64,000 nucleotides of DNA from Mycobacterium sp. SVM_VP21 (GTDB lineage: Bacteria > Actinomycetota > Actinomycetes > Mycobacteriales > Mycobacteriaceae): positions 3,224,001 through 3,288,000 of the forward strand of contig CP101406.1 of NCBI GenBank assembly GCA_024758765.1, given 5' to 3'. The notes under the pieces were generated by a model. The model made no database searches. It saw only the letters and a program-made list of their open reading frames with translations, and was not told the origin of the DNA. Position 1 is the stretch's first letter. Each line of letters begins with the position of its first letter. Positions 36,534 through 45,901 of the stretch are shown here, piece by piece. The translations under genes were made by a program, and so were the position numbers.

Positions 36534-37400
36534 GTGGCAGACCAAGACACCGGCGTAGACGCCGCGGATTCACAACCGAAACAATCGCGAGCGGGACGCA
36601 ACCTTCCCGCGGCTATCGCCGTGGGCGCGGTGCTGGGCGGGACGCTGGTCTACACGCTGCTGTTCGCCCCGCGCTTCTGGGTGCTGATTCTGGCGGTGGC
36701 CGCGCCGGTTGCCACCCATGAGATCACCCGGCGGCTGCGTGAAGTCGGCTACGACGTGCCGTTCATCCCGCTGGCGCTCGGCGGCCAGGCGATGCTGTGG
36801 CTGTCCCTGCCGTTTGGGGCCCGAGGAGTGCTGGGCGCCTTCGGTGCGACCGTGGTGATCGTCATGATCTGGCGGCTGGTCAACCAGGGGCTGGACCACG
36901 CCCCGGTCAACTATCTGCGGGACATGTCGGCGACGATCCTGATCGCGGTCTGGGTGCCGCTGTGTATGAGCTTCGCGGCGCTGCTGGTCTTCCGCGACGA
37001 CGGTCCGGGCCGGGTCTTGTGCTTGCTGTTCCCGGTGGTCTTCTCCGACATCGGCGGGTATGCCGTCGGTGTGCTGTTCGGCAAGCACCCGATGGCGCCG
37101 GCGATCAGCCCGAAGAAGTCCTGGGAGGGTCTCGGAGGATCGCTGGTGCTCGGCGTTGGCGCGGCCGTGTTCGCGGTGACGATGTTCCTCGACCGGCCGT
37201 GGTGGGTGGGCCTGCCACTGGGACTGCTGCTCGTGCTTACCGGAGTCTTCGGCGACCTGATCGAGTCCCAGGTCAAACGCGATCTCGGTATCAAGGACAT
37301 GGGCAGGCTGCTGCCCGGACACGGCGGGCTCATGGACCGGCTCGACGCGCTGCTGCCGTCGGCCGTGGTGACCTGGATCGTGCTGACCGTCCTGCCCTGA
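36534..37400 (+). CDS. cdsA: Phosphatidate cytidylyltransferase
   Basis: 288 residues with about eight membrane helices. The CDP-alcohol synthase signature is complete near the C-terminus: SQVKRDLGIKDMGRLLPGHG followed by GLMDRLD. It makes CDP-diacylglycerol from phosphatidic acid and CTP at the inner membrane, feeding phosphatidylinositol, cardiolipin and phosphatidylethanolamine synthesis. The polar N-terminal 20 residues are a mycobacterial extension. GTG start at 36534. Confidence 0.95.
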   Translation: MADQDTGVDAADSQPKQSRAGRNLPAAIAVGAVLGGTLVYTLLFAPRFWVLILAVAAPVATHEITRRLREVGYDVPFIPLALGGQAMLWLSLPFGARGVLGAFGATVVIVMIWRLVNQGLDHAPVNYLRDMSATILIAVWVPLCMSFAALLVFRDDGPGRVLCLLFPVVFSDIGGYAVGVLFGKHPMAPAISPKKSWEGLGGSLVLGVGAAVFAVTMFLDRPWWVGLPLGLLLVLTGVFGDLIESQVKRDLGIKDMGRLLPGHGGLMDRLDALLPSAVVTWIVLTVLP

Positions 37401-37424
37401 GTCACCGGCATACTGGAACCGATC

Positions 37425-38519
37425 ATGACGCAACAGCTGGTGTTCACCGCACCGCGACGGGCACTGCCGCCGCGGCATCTGGCCGACCTCGACTCCGAAG
37501 GCGTGGTGGCCGCAGTCGCCGAGCTGGGGCTGCCGGCATTTCGGGCCAAGCAACTGGCGAACCAGTACTACGGCCGGCTGATCGCCGATCCGCAGCAGAT
37601 GACCGACCTGCCTGCCGCGGTGCGCTCGTCAGTAGCCGACGCACTGTTCCCCACCTTGCTGACCGCGGCCAGCGAGATCGAATGCGACGCCGGTGAGACC
37701 CGCAAGACGCTGTGGCGCGCGCACGACAACACCAAGTTCGAATCGGTGCTGATGCGCTACCCGCGCCGCAACACCGTGTGCATCTCCTCGCAGGCCGGCT
37801 GCGGCATGGCATGTCCGTTCTGTGCGACCGGGCAGGCCGGCCTCACCCGCAATCTGTCCACCGCCGAGATTCTCGAGCAGGTGCGGGCGGCGTCCGTCGA
37901 ACTGCGCGACCGAGACCACGGCAGGCTCTCCAACATCGTGTTCATGGGCATGGGGGAGCCGCTGGCCAACTACGCCCGCGTGGTGGCGGCGGTGCGGCGC
38001 ATCATCGAACCGGCGCCCAACGGCTTCGGCATCTCGGCGCGATCGGTGACGGTGTCCACGGTGGGGCTGGCCCCGGCGATCCGCAAGCTCGCCGACGAGC
38101 GCCTCGGGGTGACACTCGCGCTGTCGCTGCACACCCCCGATGACGAACTGCGCGACACCCTGGTTCCGGTCAACAACCGGTGGAAGGTCTCCGAAGCCCT
38201 CGATGCTGCCCGCTACTACGCCGACGTCACCGGCCGGCGAGTCTCAGTGGAATACGCGCTGATCCGCGACGTCAACGACCAGCCGTGGCGGGCAGATCTG
38301 TTGGGCAAAAAGCTGCATAAGGCGCTGGGACCGTTGGTGCACGTCAACCTGATTCCGCTCAATCCCACGCCCGGCAGTGAGTGGGACGCCAGCCCTAAGC
38401 CGGTGGAGCGGGAGTTCGTCCGGCGAGTTCGGGCACAGGGCGTGGAGTGCACGGTCCGCGATACCCGCGGGCGTGAGATTGCCGCCGCGTGCGGCCAGCT
38501 GGCGGCCGAAAGCGACTAG
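37425..38519 (+). CDS. rlmN: 23S rRNA (adenine-2503-C2)-methyltransferase (radical SAM)
   Basis: 364 residues. The radical-SAM CxxxCxxC cluster motif is [13 protein letters not shown] (about residues 125-137), and [10 protein letters not shown] lies near 181. The methyl-carrying cysteine lies near the end in [10 protein letters not shown], with AAACGQL following. RlmN methylates A2503 of 23S rRNA and A37 of some tRNAs. It is followed by a strong bidirectional hairpin. Confidence 0.96.
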   Translation: MTQQLVFTAPRRALPPRHLADLDSEGVVAAVAELGLPAFRAKQLANQYYGRLIADPQQMTDLPAAVRSSVADALFPTLLTAASEIECDAGETRKTLWRAHDNTKFESVLMRYPRRNTVCISSQAGCGMACPFCATGQAGLTRNLSTAEILEQVRAASVELRDRDHGRLSNIVFMGMGEPLANYARVVAAVRRIIEPAPNGFGISARSVTVSTVGLAPAIRKLADERLGVTLALSLHTPDDELRDTLVPVNNRWKVSEALDAARYYADVTGRRVSVEYALIRDVNDQPWRADLLGKKLHKALGPLVHVNLIPLNPTPGSEWDASPKPVEREFVRRVRAQGVECTVRDTRGREIAAACGQLAAESD

Positions 38520-38529
38520 CTTGACTTCA

Positions 38530-38588
38530 CCGAGATCGACGTTTTGCAGATTCCTTCTCGCACTTTGTCTGCAAAACGTCGGTTTCGG
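38530..38588. terminator. Long inverted repeat between convergent genes
   Basis: 38537-38550 and 38568-38581 pair perfectly over 14 bp (CGACGTTTTGCAGA and its complement). The stem extends outward to 38530 and 38588 with two G-T pairs, giving 21 bp around a 17-nt loop. It lies 10 bp after rlmN and 18 bp before the end of the opposing DUF2631 gene, so it can act as terminator for both strands. Confidence 0.75.
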
Positions 38589-38606
38589 CGCATGGTGCAG
38601 ACGCAG

Positions 38607-38861
38607 TTAGCGCAGCCAGCCGCGGTTGCGGCCGACGATGTCGCGCACCACGACGAACAGTGTCAGCGCCGCGAATCCCAGCAGGAAGTAGTCCTCGACG
38701 TGGCCGATGTGGTTGCCGCGCAGCATGAGCAGCAGGAAGCCGACGATGCCGAAGCCGACGATGTGCCAGGTGCGGTAGTTGATGGCGCTCCAACCCCACG
38801 CCGCAGACGGCACCTCGACAGGGTCAACCCCGCTGTGGCGCTCCACCTCGGTACTGGCCAC
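38607..38861 (-). CDS. DUF2631 small membrane protein (Rv2876-like)
   Basis: 84 residues from GTG 38861. Two transmembrane helices (about residues 31-47 and 58-72) follow a short acidic N-terminus; the conserved AAWGWSAINYRTWHIVG segment precedes the first helix. This is an actinobacterial family without known function. Position next to rlmN corresponds to Rv2876 in Mtb. Confidence 0.88.
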   Translation of the reverse strand: MASTEVERHSGVDPVEVPSAAWGWSAINYRTWHIVGFGIVGFLLLMLRGNHIGHVEDYFLLGFAALTLFVVVRDIVGRNRGWLR

Positions 38862-38968
38862 TTCGACTCCTTAAGTTCGCAGCAAGTTCGGATCATTCTG
38901 GCACACGGCGAGTCAGCTCATCGCACGACGGCGACACGCAGGGCCCGCTCCGCCGCGCTTGCGATCGC

Positions 38969-39583
38969 CTAGACCGCGAATGTCCGGTAGGCGGCCGGGC
39001 CGACGATCGCGGCCAGGCTCTCCGGTGTCCACTGCTGGTCACTGTCGAGCAGCATCCGCGCCGCGGCCTCGCAGATCGCCAGGAACACCTCGGTGAGTGC
39101 TGCCAGAGTGGCATCGGACTGCGGCCGGCGTGCCAGCAGCGGCCGCATCACCGTGCCGACCCGCTCGGTGAGCCGGGCCCGGCCCGAGACGACGGCGGCC
39201 GCCAGCACCGGATCCTGGTCGGCGGTGAAGATGATCCGCCATGACGCCGGCCGCTCCCGCACGGCGGACAGGAACGCGCGGAAGCCCGCGACGAACCGGT
39301 CCTCGACGCTGCTGGTCCGCCGCGGCGGCAGGGTCCCGAGCAGACTGGTCAGCATCAGCTCGGTCTCCCGGTCGAGCAGTGCGGCCAGAACCTCGCCCCG
39401 GCCGTCGTAGCAGGCGTACACCACCGGGCGGGTGACTCCGATACGCTCCGCGATCGCCTTCATGGTCACCGCGGCGACGCCGCGCTCGGCAGCGATCTGC
39501 AGGGCGGCGTCCAGTACCTGCGGCCGACGTCGCTGCGGGCCGAGATGCTCGGCGCGGGACCGGTTCGCGGTTGGTTCCGGCAC
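38969..39583 (-). CDS. TetR-family transcriptional regulator
   Basis: 204 residues, GTG start. The N-terminal helix-turn-helix spans about 22-68 (VLDAALQIAAERGVAAVTMK, then IAERIGVTRPVVYACYDGRGE). The C-terminal ligand domain is all-helical. It is the last gene of a three-gene unit with the oxygenase and the small membrane protein. The palindrome upstream of that unit (40933-40949) is its probable operator, giving autoregulation. Confidence 0.9.
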   Translation of the reverse strand: MPEPTANRSRAEHLGPQRRRPQVLDAALQIAAERGVAAVTMKAIAERIGVTRPVVYACYDGRGEVLAALLDRETELMLTSLLGTLPPRRTSSVEDRFVAGFRAFLSAVRERPASWRIIFTADQDPVLAAAVVSGRARLTERVGTVMRPLLARRPQSDATLAALTEVFLAICEAAARMLLDSDQQWTPESLAAIVGPAAYRTFAV

Positions 39584-39587
39584 TGGT

Positions 39588-39824
39588 TCAGCGTAATTGG
39601 ATGTCGGCGATGATTAGCACCGGCCAGGCCACGATCTCCCCGAGAACGGAGAACACCTTGTCCAGTCCGCGGATGTCGTGGAGGTGCTGGTAGTGGCTGC
39701 CGGCCCAGAACAGTCCGATCACCAGGTAGGCGCCGAGCAGGGCCGAGCCCATGAAGCCGAGGAAGAAGAGCTGGCGGATGCTGAGTTGGCGGTCGAGGAA
39801 GCGCTGCACACTCTCAAGGTTCAT
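39588..39824 (-). CDS. Small membrane protein of the MpaB operon
   Basis: 78 residues from ATG 39824, which overlaps the oxygenase stop (ATGA); the longer frame is antisense-style shadow inside the oxygenase gene. Two hydrophobic helices, about residues 17-38 and 56-75, flank a polar loop with His and Trp (WAGSHYQHLHD). Not a family I recognise. Coupled translation between an MpaB-like oxygenase and a TetR regulator suggests it is an accessory or electron-transfer anchor for the oxygenase (inference). Confidence 0.75.
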   Translation of the reverse strand: MNLESVQRFLDRQLSIRQLFFLGFMGSALLGAYLVIGLFWAGSHYQHLHDIRGLDKVFSVLGEIVAWPVLIIADIQLR

Positions 39825-40897
39825 CCGATACGCCCCAGGATCGGCTGGGACTCGATGAGCCCCTCGTCGCTGGGCGCCAGGCCTTCGCCGAAGACTCGAT
39901 GCGACTGCTTGGCCCGGAATTCCAGATGGGCCTGCGCCGGGACGGCGTAGCCGAAGCGTTTCTGGGCTTCCCGCGGAGTCGTGGTGACCGGGTTTACCGG
40001 CGGGATCGCCCGTAGTACCCGGGTGCCGATCGGAAGCGTCATCGGTGAGATCAGTCGTAGCAGCATCAGCTGCACGCGGGGGCTCAGGCTCAGCAGCGTG
40101 AACGCGGCACTCAGCGGCGGCACAATCAGTGCGTCGAGCACCTGAGAGGTGCCCACGCCGCCGAGCTTGCGCATCCAGCGGGGCATGGTCGCCAGGGTGC
40201 CGCGGCGTAGGAATGCGGTGACGACCAATGCGCCCGGCCACAGCAGCTTCGGCAGCGATTCAGGGAGGATCACCTCGGCGTGCAGGAGGTGTGCCATCGC
40301 GCGCCGGGCGATATCGGAGTTGATCAGCTGGGGGCGCATCTGCTCGAAGTAGGCCGCGATGCCCTCCCGGGTGCGCGGTACGTCGGTCGGGTCGAGCGTC
40401 TGCAGCTCGGCCGCCTTGGCGCAGTCGGCCCAGTACGACGCCTCGTCGTCCGCCGACAGCGGTCCGGGGCCGTATTTCTCGTAGGCGTACAGGATCGAGT
40501 GCCAGGCCGTGAGATGGATCCACATCTGCGACGCCGGGTCGTTGGCGTCGTAGTGCGCGCCGGTGACCGGATCCACGCCGATGGCCTTGGAGTGGATCCG
40601 GACCAGCATGTCGGCCGCTTCGGCGGTGGTGCGGCTCTCGCCGAAGGCCACCATCGCGAAGTAGCGCAGGGTGCGGTCGTAGCGCGTCCGCGGACGGTCA
40701 TAGATCGCCTGGGTGTGGTCGACGGAGGCGACCAGTGCGGGGTCGAGTTCTTCGATCACCACCGCGCGCTGGAAGCCGATCGACAGTGAGGTCGGGTAGC
40801 TCCAGACCTTCCAGGTGGCCGAGTCGGGGCCGAAGAACCCGTAATCCTCGGCGGGCTCGGCGTCGGGCAGGGCCAGCCATTTGCGCAGAGAGGTCAT
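39821..40897 (-). CDS. MpaB/DUF2236-family oxygenase
   Basis: 358 residues from ATG 40897; an ATG at 40915 in frame is an alternative. It belongs to the oxygenase MpaB (DUF2236) family, relatives of latex-clearing protein Lcp, which are haem b dioxygenases or oxygenases. Visible family features are the GFFGPDSATWKVWSYP start, the RYFAMVAFGE segment and HSKAIG/WIHLTAWHS with histidines that may bind haem. Substrate unknown. It heads an operon with a small membrane protein and a TetR regulator; a 17-bp palindrome lies 36 bp upstream. Confidence 0.85.
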   Translation of the reverse strand: MTSLRKWLALPDAEPAEDYGFFGPDSATWKVWSYPTSLSIGFQRAVVIEELDPALVASVDHTQAIYDRPRTRYDRTLRYFAMVAFGESRTTAEAADMLVRIHSKAIGVDPVTGAHYDANDPASQMWIHLTAWHSILYAYEKYGPGPLSADDEASYWADCAKAAELQTLDPTDVPRTREGIAAYFEQMRPQLINSDIARRAMAHLLHAEVILPESLPKLLWPGALVVTAFLRRGTLATMPRWMRKLGGVGTSQVLDALIVPPLSAAFTLLSLSPRVQLMLLRLISPMTLPIGTRVLRAIPPVNPVTTTPREAQKRFGYAVPAQAHLEFRAKQSHRVFGEGLAPSDEGLIESQPILGRIG

Positions 40898-40932
40898 TTC
40901 GCCGCCTTTCGCCATCTTCTGGCTCGTTCGTT

Positions 40933-40949
40933 TCCTACACTGTGTAGGA
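40933..40949. promoter_or_regulatory. 17-bp palindrome, probable TetR operator
   Basis: TCCTACACTGTGTAGGA is a perfect palindrome around a single central base. It lies between the divergent oxygenase (start 40897) and AraC (start 41009/41018) genes. Since the TetR gene closes the oxygenase operon, autoregulation through this site is the simplest reading. Confidence 0.7.
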
Positions 40950-41008
40950 TTCTGCATCGGGCCGGCGCGACCGTCAAGGGTATTGTTGGCTCGCGGTGCG
41001 GTATTACC

Positions 41009-41938
41009 GTGGGCGCCATGGCCTCCGATGCCAGCCAAGCGCCGCGTATCTCGGATTTCGCTGTTGCCCCGGCCCACATCGCGCCGGGCGTGGCGTTGAT
41101 GGTGGGCTACCGCGTGCGCGAAGTGCCCCACGGTGTGCACCGCGGGATGCCGTCGTCGACCCTGACGTTCATCGTCAGCCTCGACGAGGGCGTTCGCGCG
41201 GCCGAATCCCTCGAGGCCCTCCCTGCCGCGCGACCTGCCCCGCTGCTGCTGAGTGGTCTGCATTCACGGGCCGCGGGGGTGCAGCAGACCAGCGGCCAGG
41301 CCGGAATTCAGTTAGCTGTGCATCCGCTGGCGTCGCGCGCGCTGTTCGGTGTGCCGGCCGCCGAGCTGAGCGTGACCGACTTCGACGCCGCACCGATGTT
41401 GGGCCGCCGCGCGGTGCGGCTACATGAGCAGCTTGCCGCCACACAGTCTTGGCCGGACGCGTTTGCGCTGGTGTCTGCCTACCTGGTAGCCGAGGAGCGG
41501 CGACGCGACAGCACTGTGCGGCCGGAGGTGTCCCACGCCTGGCAGCTGTTGCAGCGCAGCCGGGGGAGGACGCCGGTCGCGGAGATCGCCGAGCAAGTCG
41601 GACTGAGCCAGCGGCATCTGAGCACGCTGTTTCGCCGCGAGGTCGGTCGCACCCCGAAAATGGTCGCGATGCTGATGCGCTTCGAGTACGCCACCAACCG
41701 GATCGCCGCCGCGGCACGCCGGCCCCAACGCATCGACCTGGCCGGTATCGCCGCCGACGCCGGGTATGCCGATCAGGCCCATCTGACTCGCGAATTCGTG
41801 CGCTACGCCGGGGTCTCGCCGGCGGCATGGCTGGCCGAGGAGTTCCAAAACATTCAAGACGGCGGTCACGCCCCGCGGTCACAGTGGAGTCATGACGCAT
41901 CAGAATCCGTCCGTCTGGTTGACCCTGCAAGCGCATGA
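41009..41938 (+). CDS. AraC-family transcriptional regulator
   Basis: 309 residues from GTG 41009; ATG 41018 is an alternative start three codons on. The C-terminal AraC double helix-turn-helix is clear (about 185-285): AEIAEQVGLSQRHLSTLFRR, then IAADAGYADQAHLTREFVRYAGVSPAAW. The N-terminal effector region is unassigned. It is divergent from the MpaB operon. Its 3' end overlaps the VOC gene by 47 bp in another frame, so the last ~15 residues may not be conserved. Confidence 0.88.
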   Translation: MGAMASDASQAPRISDFAVAPAHIAPGVALMVGYRVREVPHGVHRGMPSSTLTFIVSLDEGVRAAESLEALPAARPAPLLLSGLHSRAAGVQQTSGQAGIQLAVHPLASRALFGVPAAELSVTDFDAAPMLGRRAVRLHEQLAATQSWPDAFALVSAYLVAEERRRDSTVRPEVSHAWQLLQRSRGRTPVAEIAEQVGLSQRHLSTLFRREVGRTPKMVAMLMRFEYATNRIAAAARRPQRIDLAGIAADAGYADQAHLTREFVRYAGVSPAAWLAEEFQNIQDGGHAPRSQWSHDASESVRLVDPASA

Positions 41939-42287
41939 CGCGCGCAAACTCATCGACTACTACGTCGATACCTTCGGCTTCGTCGTGGCGGCCCGCCACG
42001 GCGATGACGGCGAGACCATCGCCCATGCCGAACTGCGCTGGCCAGAAGGTGTCGGCGGCATCATGCTCGGCAGCTACAAACCCGGTAATGACTGGTGCCG
42101 CGAACCCGGAACCGCCGGTGGTTTCGTCGTCACCACTGACCCCGACGGCCTCTACCGGCGGGTCCTGGAGCACCAGGCCGAGGTGATCCGGCCGCTGACC
42201 GACACCGACTACGGCGCCCGCGAGTTCGCCGTCCGCGACCCGGAAGGCAACCTGTGGAGCTTCGGCAACTACGCGGGAGCACAATAG
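41892..42287 (+). CDS. VOC-family (glyoxalase/bleomycin resistance-like) protein
   Basis: 131 residues of the vicinal oxygen chelate fold: paired beta-alpha-beta-beta-beta units, with [17 protein letters not shown] in the first and [18 protein letters not shown] in the second. Possible metal ligands are His in the first half and Glu of DPEGN. Functions in the family range from detoxification to resistance; none can be assigned. Its start lies inside the AraC gene's end, suggesting coupling. Confidence 0.87.
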   Translation: MTHQNPSVWLTLQAHDARKLIDYYVDTFGFVVAARHGDDGETIAHAELRWPEGVGGIMLGSYKPGNDWCREPGTAGGFVVTTDPDGLYRRVLEHQAEVIRPLTDTDYGAREFAVRDPEGNLWSFGNYAGAQ

Positions 42288-42291
42288 GTGC

Positions 42292-43467
42292 GTGAGCACG
42301 GGCCGCCGGATCAAAGTTCTGCTGTTGGGCTCCACCGGCTCGATCGGAACCCAGGCGTTGCAGGTCGTCGCGGCGAACCCGGACCGTTTCGAGATCGTCG
42401 GGCTGGCCGCCGGAGGCGGTAACCCGCAACTGCTGGCTGAGCAGCGGGCCGAGACCGGGGTCGCCAACATCGCCGTCGCCGACGCGCAGGTCGGCGAGGC
42501 GCTCGACGCCCCCTACTGCGGGGCCGACGCCGTCACCCGCTTGGTGTACGACACCGAGGCCGACGTGGTCCTCAACGCCCTGGTCGGCGCGCTCGGACTG
42601 CGGCCGACGCTGGCTGCACTGGAGACCGGTTCACGGCTGGCCCTGGCCAACAAGGAATCCCTGATCGCCGGCGGTCCGCTGGTCCTGGCGGCTGCCGAGC
42701 CGGGGCAGATCGTGCCGGTGGACTCCGAGCACTCCGCGCTGGCGCAGTGCCTTCGGGGCGGCACCCCTGACGAGGTCGCCAAGTTGGTGCTCACCGCATC
42801 GGGCGGGCCGTTCCGCGGCTGGAGCGCAGCGGATCTTCAGCACGTCACACCCGAGCAGGCCGGGGCGCACCCGACCTGGTCGATGGGACCGATGAACACC
42901 CTGAACTCGGCCTCGCTGGTGAACAAGGGCCTCGAGCTCATCGAAACCCACCTGCTGTTCGGCGTTCCCTACGACCGCATCGACGTCGTCGTACACCCGC
43001 AGTCGATCGTGCATTCCATGGTCACCTTCACCGACGGATCGACCATCGCCCAGGCTAGCCCGCCGGACATGCGCTTACCGATCGCGCTGGCCCTGGGCTG
43101 GCCGGCGCGGGTCCCCGGTGCGGCCGCGGCCTGTGACTTCTCCACCGCCTCCACCTGGGAGTTTGAACCGCTCGACGACGACGTGTTCCCGGCGGTGCAG
43201 CTGGCTCGCGACGCCGGTCAGACCGGTGGCTGCATGACCGCGGTCTACAACGCCGCGAACGAAGAAGCCGCCGAAGCCTTCCTTTCGGGCCGGATCAGTT
43301 TCCCGGCGATCGTGGCCACGATCGCCGAGGTGCTGGGCGCCGCTGACCAGTGGGCTGCGCAACCCGCTACCGTGGATGAGGTACTCGATGCGCAGCGCTG
43401 GGCCAAGGAACGAGCGGCTCGCGCCGTCGAGGCGATAGCTACGAGAAAGGTCGGAATTACCCGATGA
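42292..43467 (+). CDS. dxr: 1-deoxy-D-xylulose-5-phosphate reductoisomerase
   Basis: 391 residues. NADPH loop [13 protein letters not shown] at the N-terminus; NKESLIAGG (about 117), [12 protein letters not shown] (about 143) and the SASGGPF-like TASGGPFRG (about 164) form the metal/substrate site; the [20 protein letters not shown] stretch is diagnostic. It converts DXP to MEP, the committed step of the MEP pathway, and is the fosmidomycin target. GTG 42292. Its stop overlaps the rip1 start (ATGA). Corresponds to Rv2870c. Confidence 0.96.
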   Translation: MSTGRRIKVLLLGSTGSIGTQALQVVAANPDRFEIVGLAAGGGNPQLLAEQRAETGVANIAVADAQVGEALDAPYCGADAVTRLVYDTEADVVLNALVGALGLRPTLAALETGSRLALANKESLIAGGPLVLAAAEPGQIVPVDSEHSALAQCLRGGTPDEVAKLVLTASGGPFRGWSAADLQHVTPEQAGAHPTWSMGPMNTLNSASLVNKGLELIETHLLFGVPYDRIDVVVHPQSIVHSMVTFTDGSTIAQASPPDMRLPIALALGWPARVPGAAAACDFSTASTWEFEPLDDDVFPAVQLARDAGQTGGCMTAVYNAANEEAAEAFLSGRISFPAIVATIAEVLGAADQWAAQPATVDEVLDAQRWAKERAARAVEAIATRKVGITR

Positions 43468-44681
43468 TGTTCGCGGTCGGCATCGCGCTGTTCGCGCTGG
43501 CCATCCTGGTTTCGGTGGCGCTGCATGAATGCGGTCACATGTGGGTGGCGCGCGCCACCGGCATGAAAGTGCGCCGCTACTTCGTCGGCTTCGGCACCAC
43601 GTTGTGGTCGACGCAACGCGGCGAGACCGAATACGGCCTCAAGGCGATCCCGGCCGGCGGCTTCTGCGACATCGCCGGCATGACCGCCGTGGAGGAATTG
43701 GAGCCCGACGAGGTCGACCGCGCCATGTACAAGCAGAAGACGTGGAAGCGGGTGGCCGTGCTGGCCGCCGGACCCGCCATGAACTTCATCATCGGCCTGG
43801 TACTGGTCTACTCGATCGCGGTGATCTGGGGTCTGCCCAACCTGCACGCCCCCACCACCGCTGTCATCGGCGAAACAGCCTGTGTGGCACCCGAAGTCGT
43901 TAAGGGTGAATTGGGTACCTGCGCGGGCCCCGGCCCGGCGGCGCTGGCCGGCATCGAGTCCGGTGACGTGGTGGTCAAGGTCGGTGACACCCCGGTGTCG
44001 ACCTTCGAGGAGATGGCCACGGCCGTGCGCAAACAGCACGGCACGACGCCGATCGTCGTCGAACGCGACGGCGCCACCCTCACCAAGTACGTCGACGTGA
44101 CTCCCACTCAGCGCTGGATCGCCGACGGCGCGGACCGCGAGGCCGTCCCCAGCACCGTCGGCGCGATCGGGGTGGGCGCCGCCCAATTCGGGCCGACCCA
44201 GTACAACCCGGTCACCGCGGTGCCGGCCACCTTCGCCTTCAGCGGCGACCTGTCGGTGCTGCTGGGCAAGTCGCTGGCCAACATCCCCTCCAAAGTCGGT
44301 GCGCTGGTGCACGCCATCGGCAACCCGCACGGGCAGCGCGACCCCGAAACCCCGATCAGCGTGGTGGGCGCCTCGATCATCGGCGGCGACACCGTCGACC
44401 ACGGACTGTGGGTGGCGTTCTGGTTCTTCCTGGCGCAGCTGAACTTCATCCTGGGCGTGCTGAACTTGGTGCCGTTGCTGCCGTTCGACGGCGGGCACAT
44501 CGCGATCGCGCTGTTCGAAAAACTTCGCAACATGGTCAGGTCGGCCCGCGGGAAGGTCGCGGCCGCACCGGTGAACTACCTCAAGCTGATGCCGGCCACT
44601 TACGTAGTCTTGGTGGTGGTGGTCGGCTACATGCTGCTCACCGTTACTGCCGACTTGGTCAATCCGATCAGGCTGTTTTGA
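43464..44681 (+). CDS. rip1: Site-2 intramembrane metalloprotease
   Basis: 405 residues. Zinc motif HECGH (HExxH) is in the first membrane helix at residues ~23-27, and the third ligand FDGGH is near 337. A PDZ domain (about 120-210) lies between, and there are four membrane spans. Rip1 cleaves anti-sigma factors (RsdA, RslA, RsmA, RskA) inside the membrane and controls envelope lipid content and virulence in Mtb. It sits between dxr and ispG, as Rv2869c. Confidence 0.95.
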   Translation: MMFAVGIALFALAILVSVALHECGHMWVARATGMKVRRYFVGFGTTLWSTQRGETEYGLKAIPAGGFCDIAGMTAVEELEPDEVDRAMYKQKTWKRVAVLAAGPAMNFIIGLVLVYSIAVIWGLPNLHAPTTAVIGETACVAPEVVKGELGTCAGPGPAALAGIESGDVVVKVGDTPVSTFEEMATAVRKQHGTTPIVVERDGATLTKYVDVTPTQRWIADGADREAVPSTVGAIGVGAAQFGPTQYNPVTAVPATFAFSGDLSVLLGKSLANIPSKVGALVHAIGNPHGQRDPETPISVVGASIIGGDTVDHGLWVAFWFFLAQLNFILGVLNLVPLLPFDGGHIAIALFEKLRNMVRSARGKVAAAPVNYLKLMPATYVVLVVVVGYMLLTVTADLVNPIRLF

Positions 44682-44694
44682 TAGGAGCCCCCTC

Positions 44695-45846
44695 ATGAGC
44701 GTCGGCCTAGGCATGCCGGCTGCCCCTCCGCCCACACTGGCGCCGCGTCGCAAGACCCGCCAACTGAAGGTCGGCGGGGTCGGGGTGGGTAGCGACCATC
44801 CGATCGCGGTGCAGTCGATGTGCACCACCAAGACCCACGACGTCAACGCGACCTTGCAACAGATCGCGGAGTTGACCACCTCGGGTTGCGACATCGTGCG
44901 GGTGGCCTGCCCTCGGCAGGAGGACGCCGACGCGCTGGCCGAGATCGCCCAGCACAGTCAGATTCCGGTGATCGCCGACATCCACTTCCAGCCCAAGTAC
45001 ATCTTCGCCGCGATCGATGCCGGCTGTGCCGCGGTCCGGGTGAACCCGGGCAACATCAAGGAGTTCGACGGCCGGGTCGGGGAGGTGGCCAAGGCGGCCG
45101 GCGCCGCCGGCATCCCGATCCGGATCGGCGTCAATGCCGGTTCGTTGGATCAGCGGTTCCTGGCCAAGTACGGTAAAGCCACCCCCGAAGCCTTGGTGGA
45201 GTCCGCGTTGTGGGAAGCGTCGCTGTTCGAGGAACATGGCTTCGGCGACATCAAAATCAGCGTCAAGCACAACGACCCGGTCGTGATGGTGGCCGCCTAC
45301 GAGCTGCTGGCCGAGCGCTGCGACTACCCGCTGCACCTGGGCGTCACCGAGGCCGGCCCGGCTTTCCAGGGCACCATCAAATCCGCCGTGGCGTTCGGCG
45401 CGCTGTTGTCGCGCGGCATCGGTGACACCATTCGGGTGTCGCTGTCAGCGCCGCCGGTGGAAGAAGTCAAGGTCGGCAACCAGATTCTGGAGTCGTTGAA
45501 CCTGCGGCCGCGCGGTCTGGAGATCGTGTCGTGCCCGTCGTGTGGGCGGGCTCAGGTGGATGTCTACCGGTTGGCCAACGAGGTCACCGCCGGGCTGGAG
45601 GGGCTCGACGTCCCACTGCGGGTCGCGGTGATGGGCTGTGTAGTCAACGGCCCCGGTGAGGCTCGCGAGGCGGATCTGGGTGTGGCGTCCGGCAACGGCA
45701 AGGGCCAGATCTTCGTCAAGGGCGAGGTGATCAAGACCGTTCCCGAGGCGCAGATCGTGGAGACTCTGATCGAGGAGGCCATGCGTCTGGCCGCCGAGAT
45801 GGAGGATGGATCTCCCGGCGGTTCGCCCACCGTCGCCGTAAGCTGA
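44695..45846 (+). CDS. ispG: 4-hydroxy-3-methylbut-2-en-1-yl diphosphate synthase
   Basis: 383 residues. TIM-barrel start [20 protein letters not shown]; the C-terminal [4Fe-4S] ligands are in SCPSCGR (near 280) and [10 protein letters not shown] (near 315). It reduces MEcPP to HMBPP, the step before IspH. ATG 44695 with AGGAG upstream; 13 bp after rip1. Corresponds to Rv2868c. The operon dxr-rip1-ispG ties the MEP pathway to membrane proteolysis. Confidence 0.96.
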   Translation: MSVGLGMPAAPPPTLAPRRKTRQLKVGGVGVGSDHPIAVQSMCTTKTHDVNATLQQIAELTTSGCDIVRVACPRQEDADALAEIAQHSQIPVIADIHFQPKYIFAAIDAGCAAVRVNPGNIKEFDGRVGEVAKAAGAAGIPIRIGVNAGSLDQRFLAKYGKATPEALVESALWEASLFEEHGFGDIKISVKHNDPVVMVAAYELLAERCDYPLHLGVTEAGPAFQGTIKSAVAFGALLSRGIGDTIRVSLSAPPVEEVKVGNQILESLNLRPRGLEIVSCPSCGRAQVDVYRLANEVTAGLEGLDVPLRVAVMGCVVNGPGEAREADLGVASGNGKGQIFVKGEVIKTVPEAQIVETLIEEAMRLAAEMEDGSPGGSPTVAVS

Positions 45847-45901
45847 TCCCAGCCGGATCGCCATAGGCGCGCGGCAGTTGAGTTCGCCAGAAAGAGTCAC
45901 T

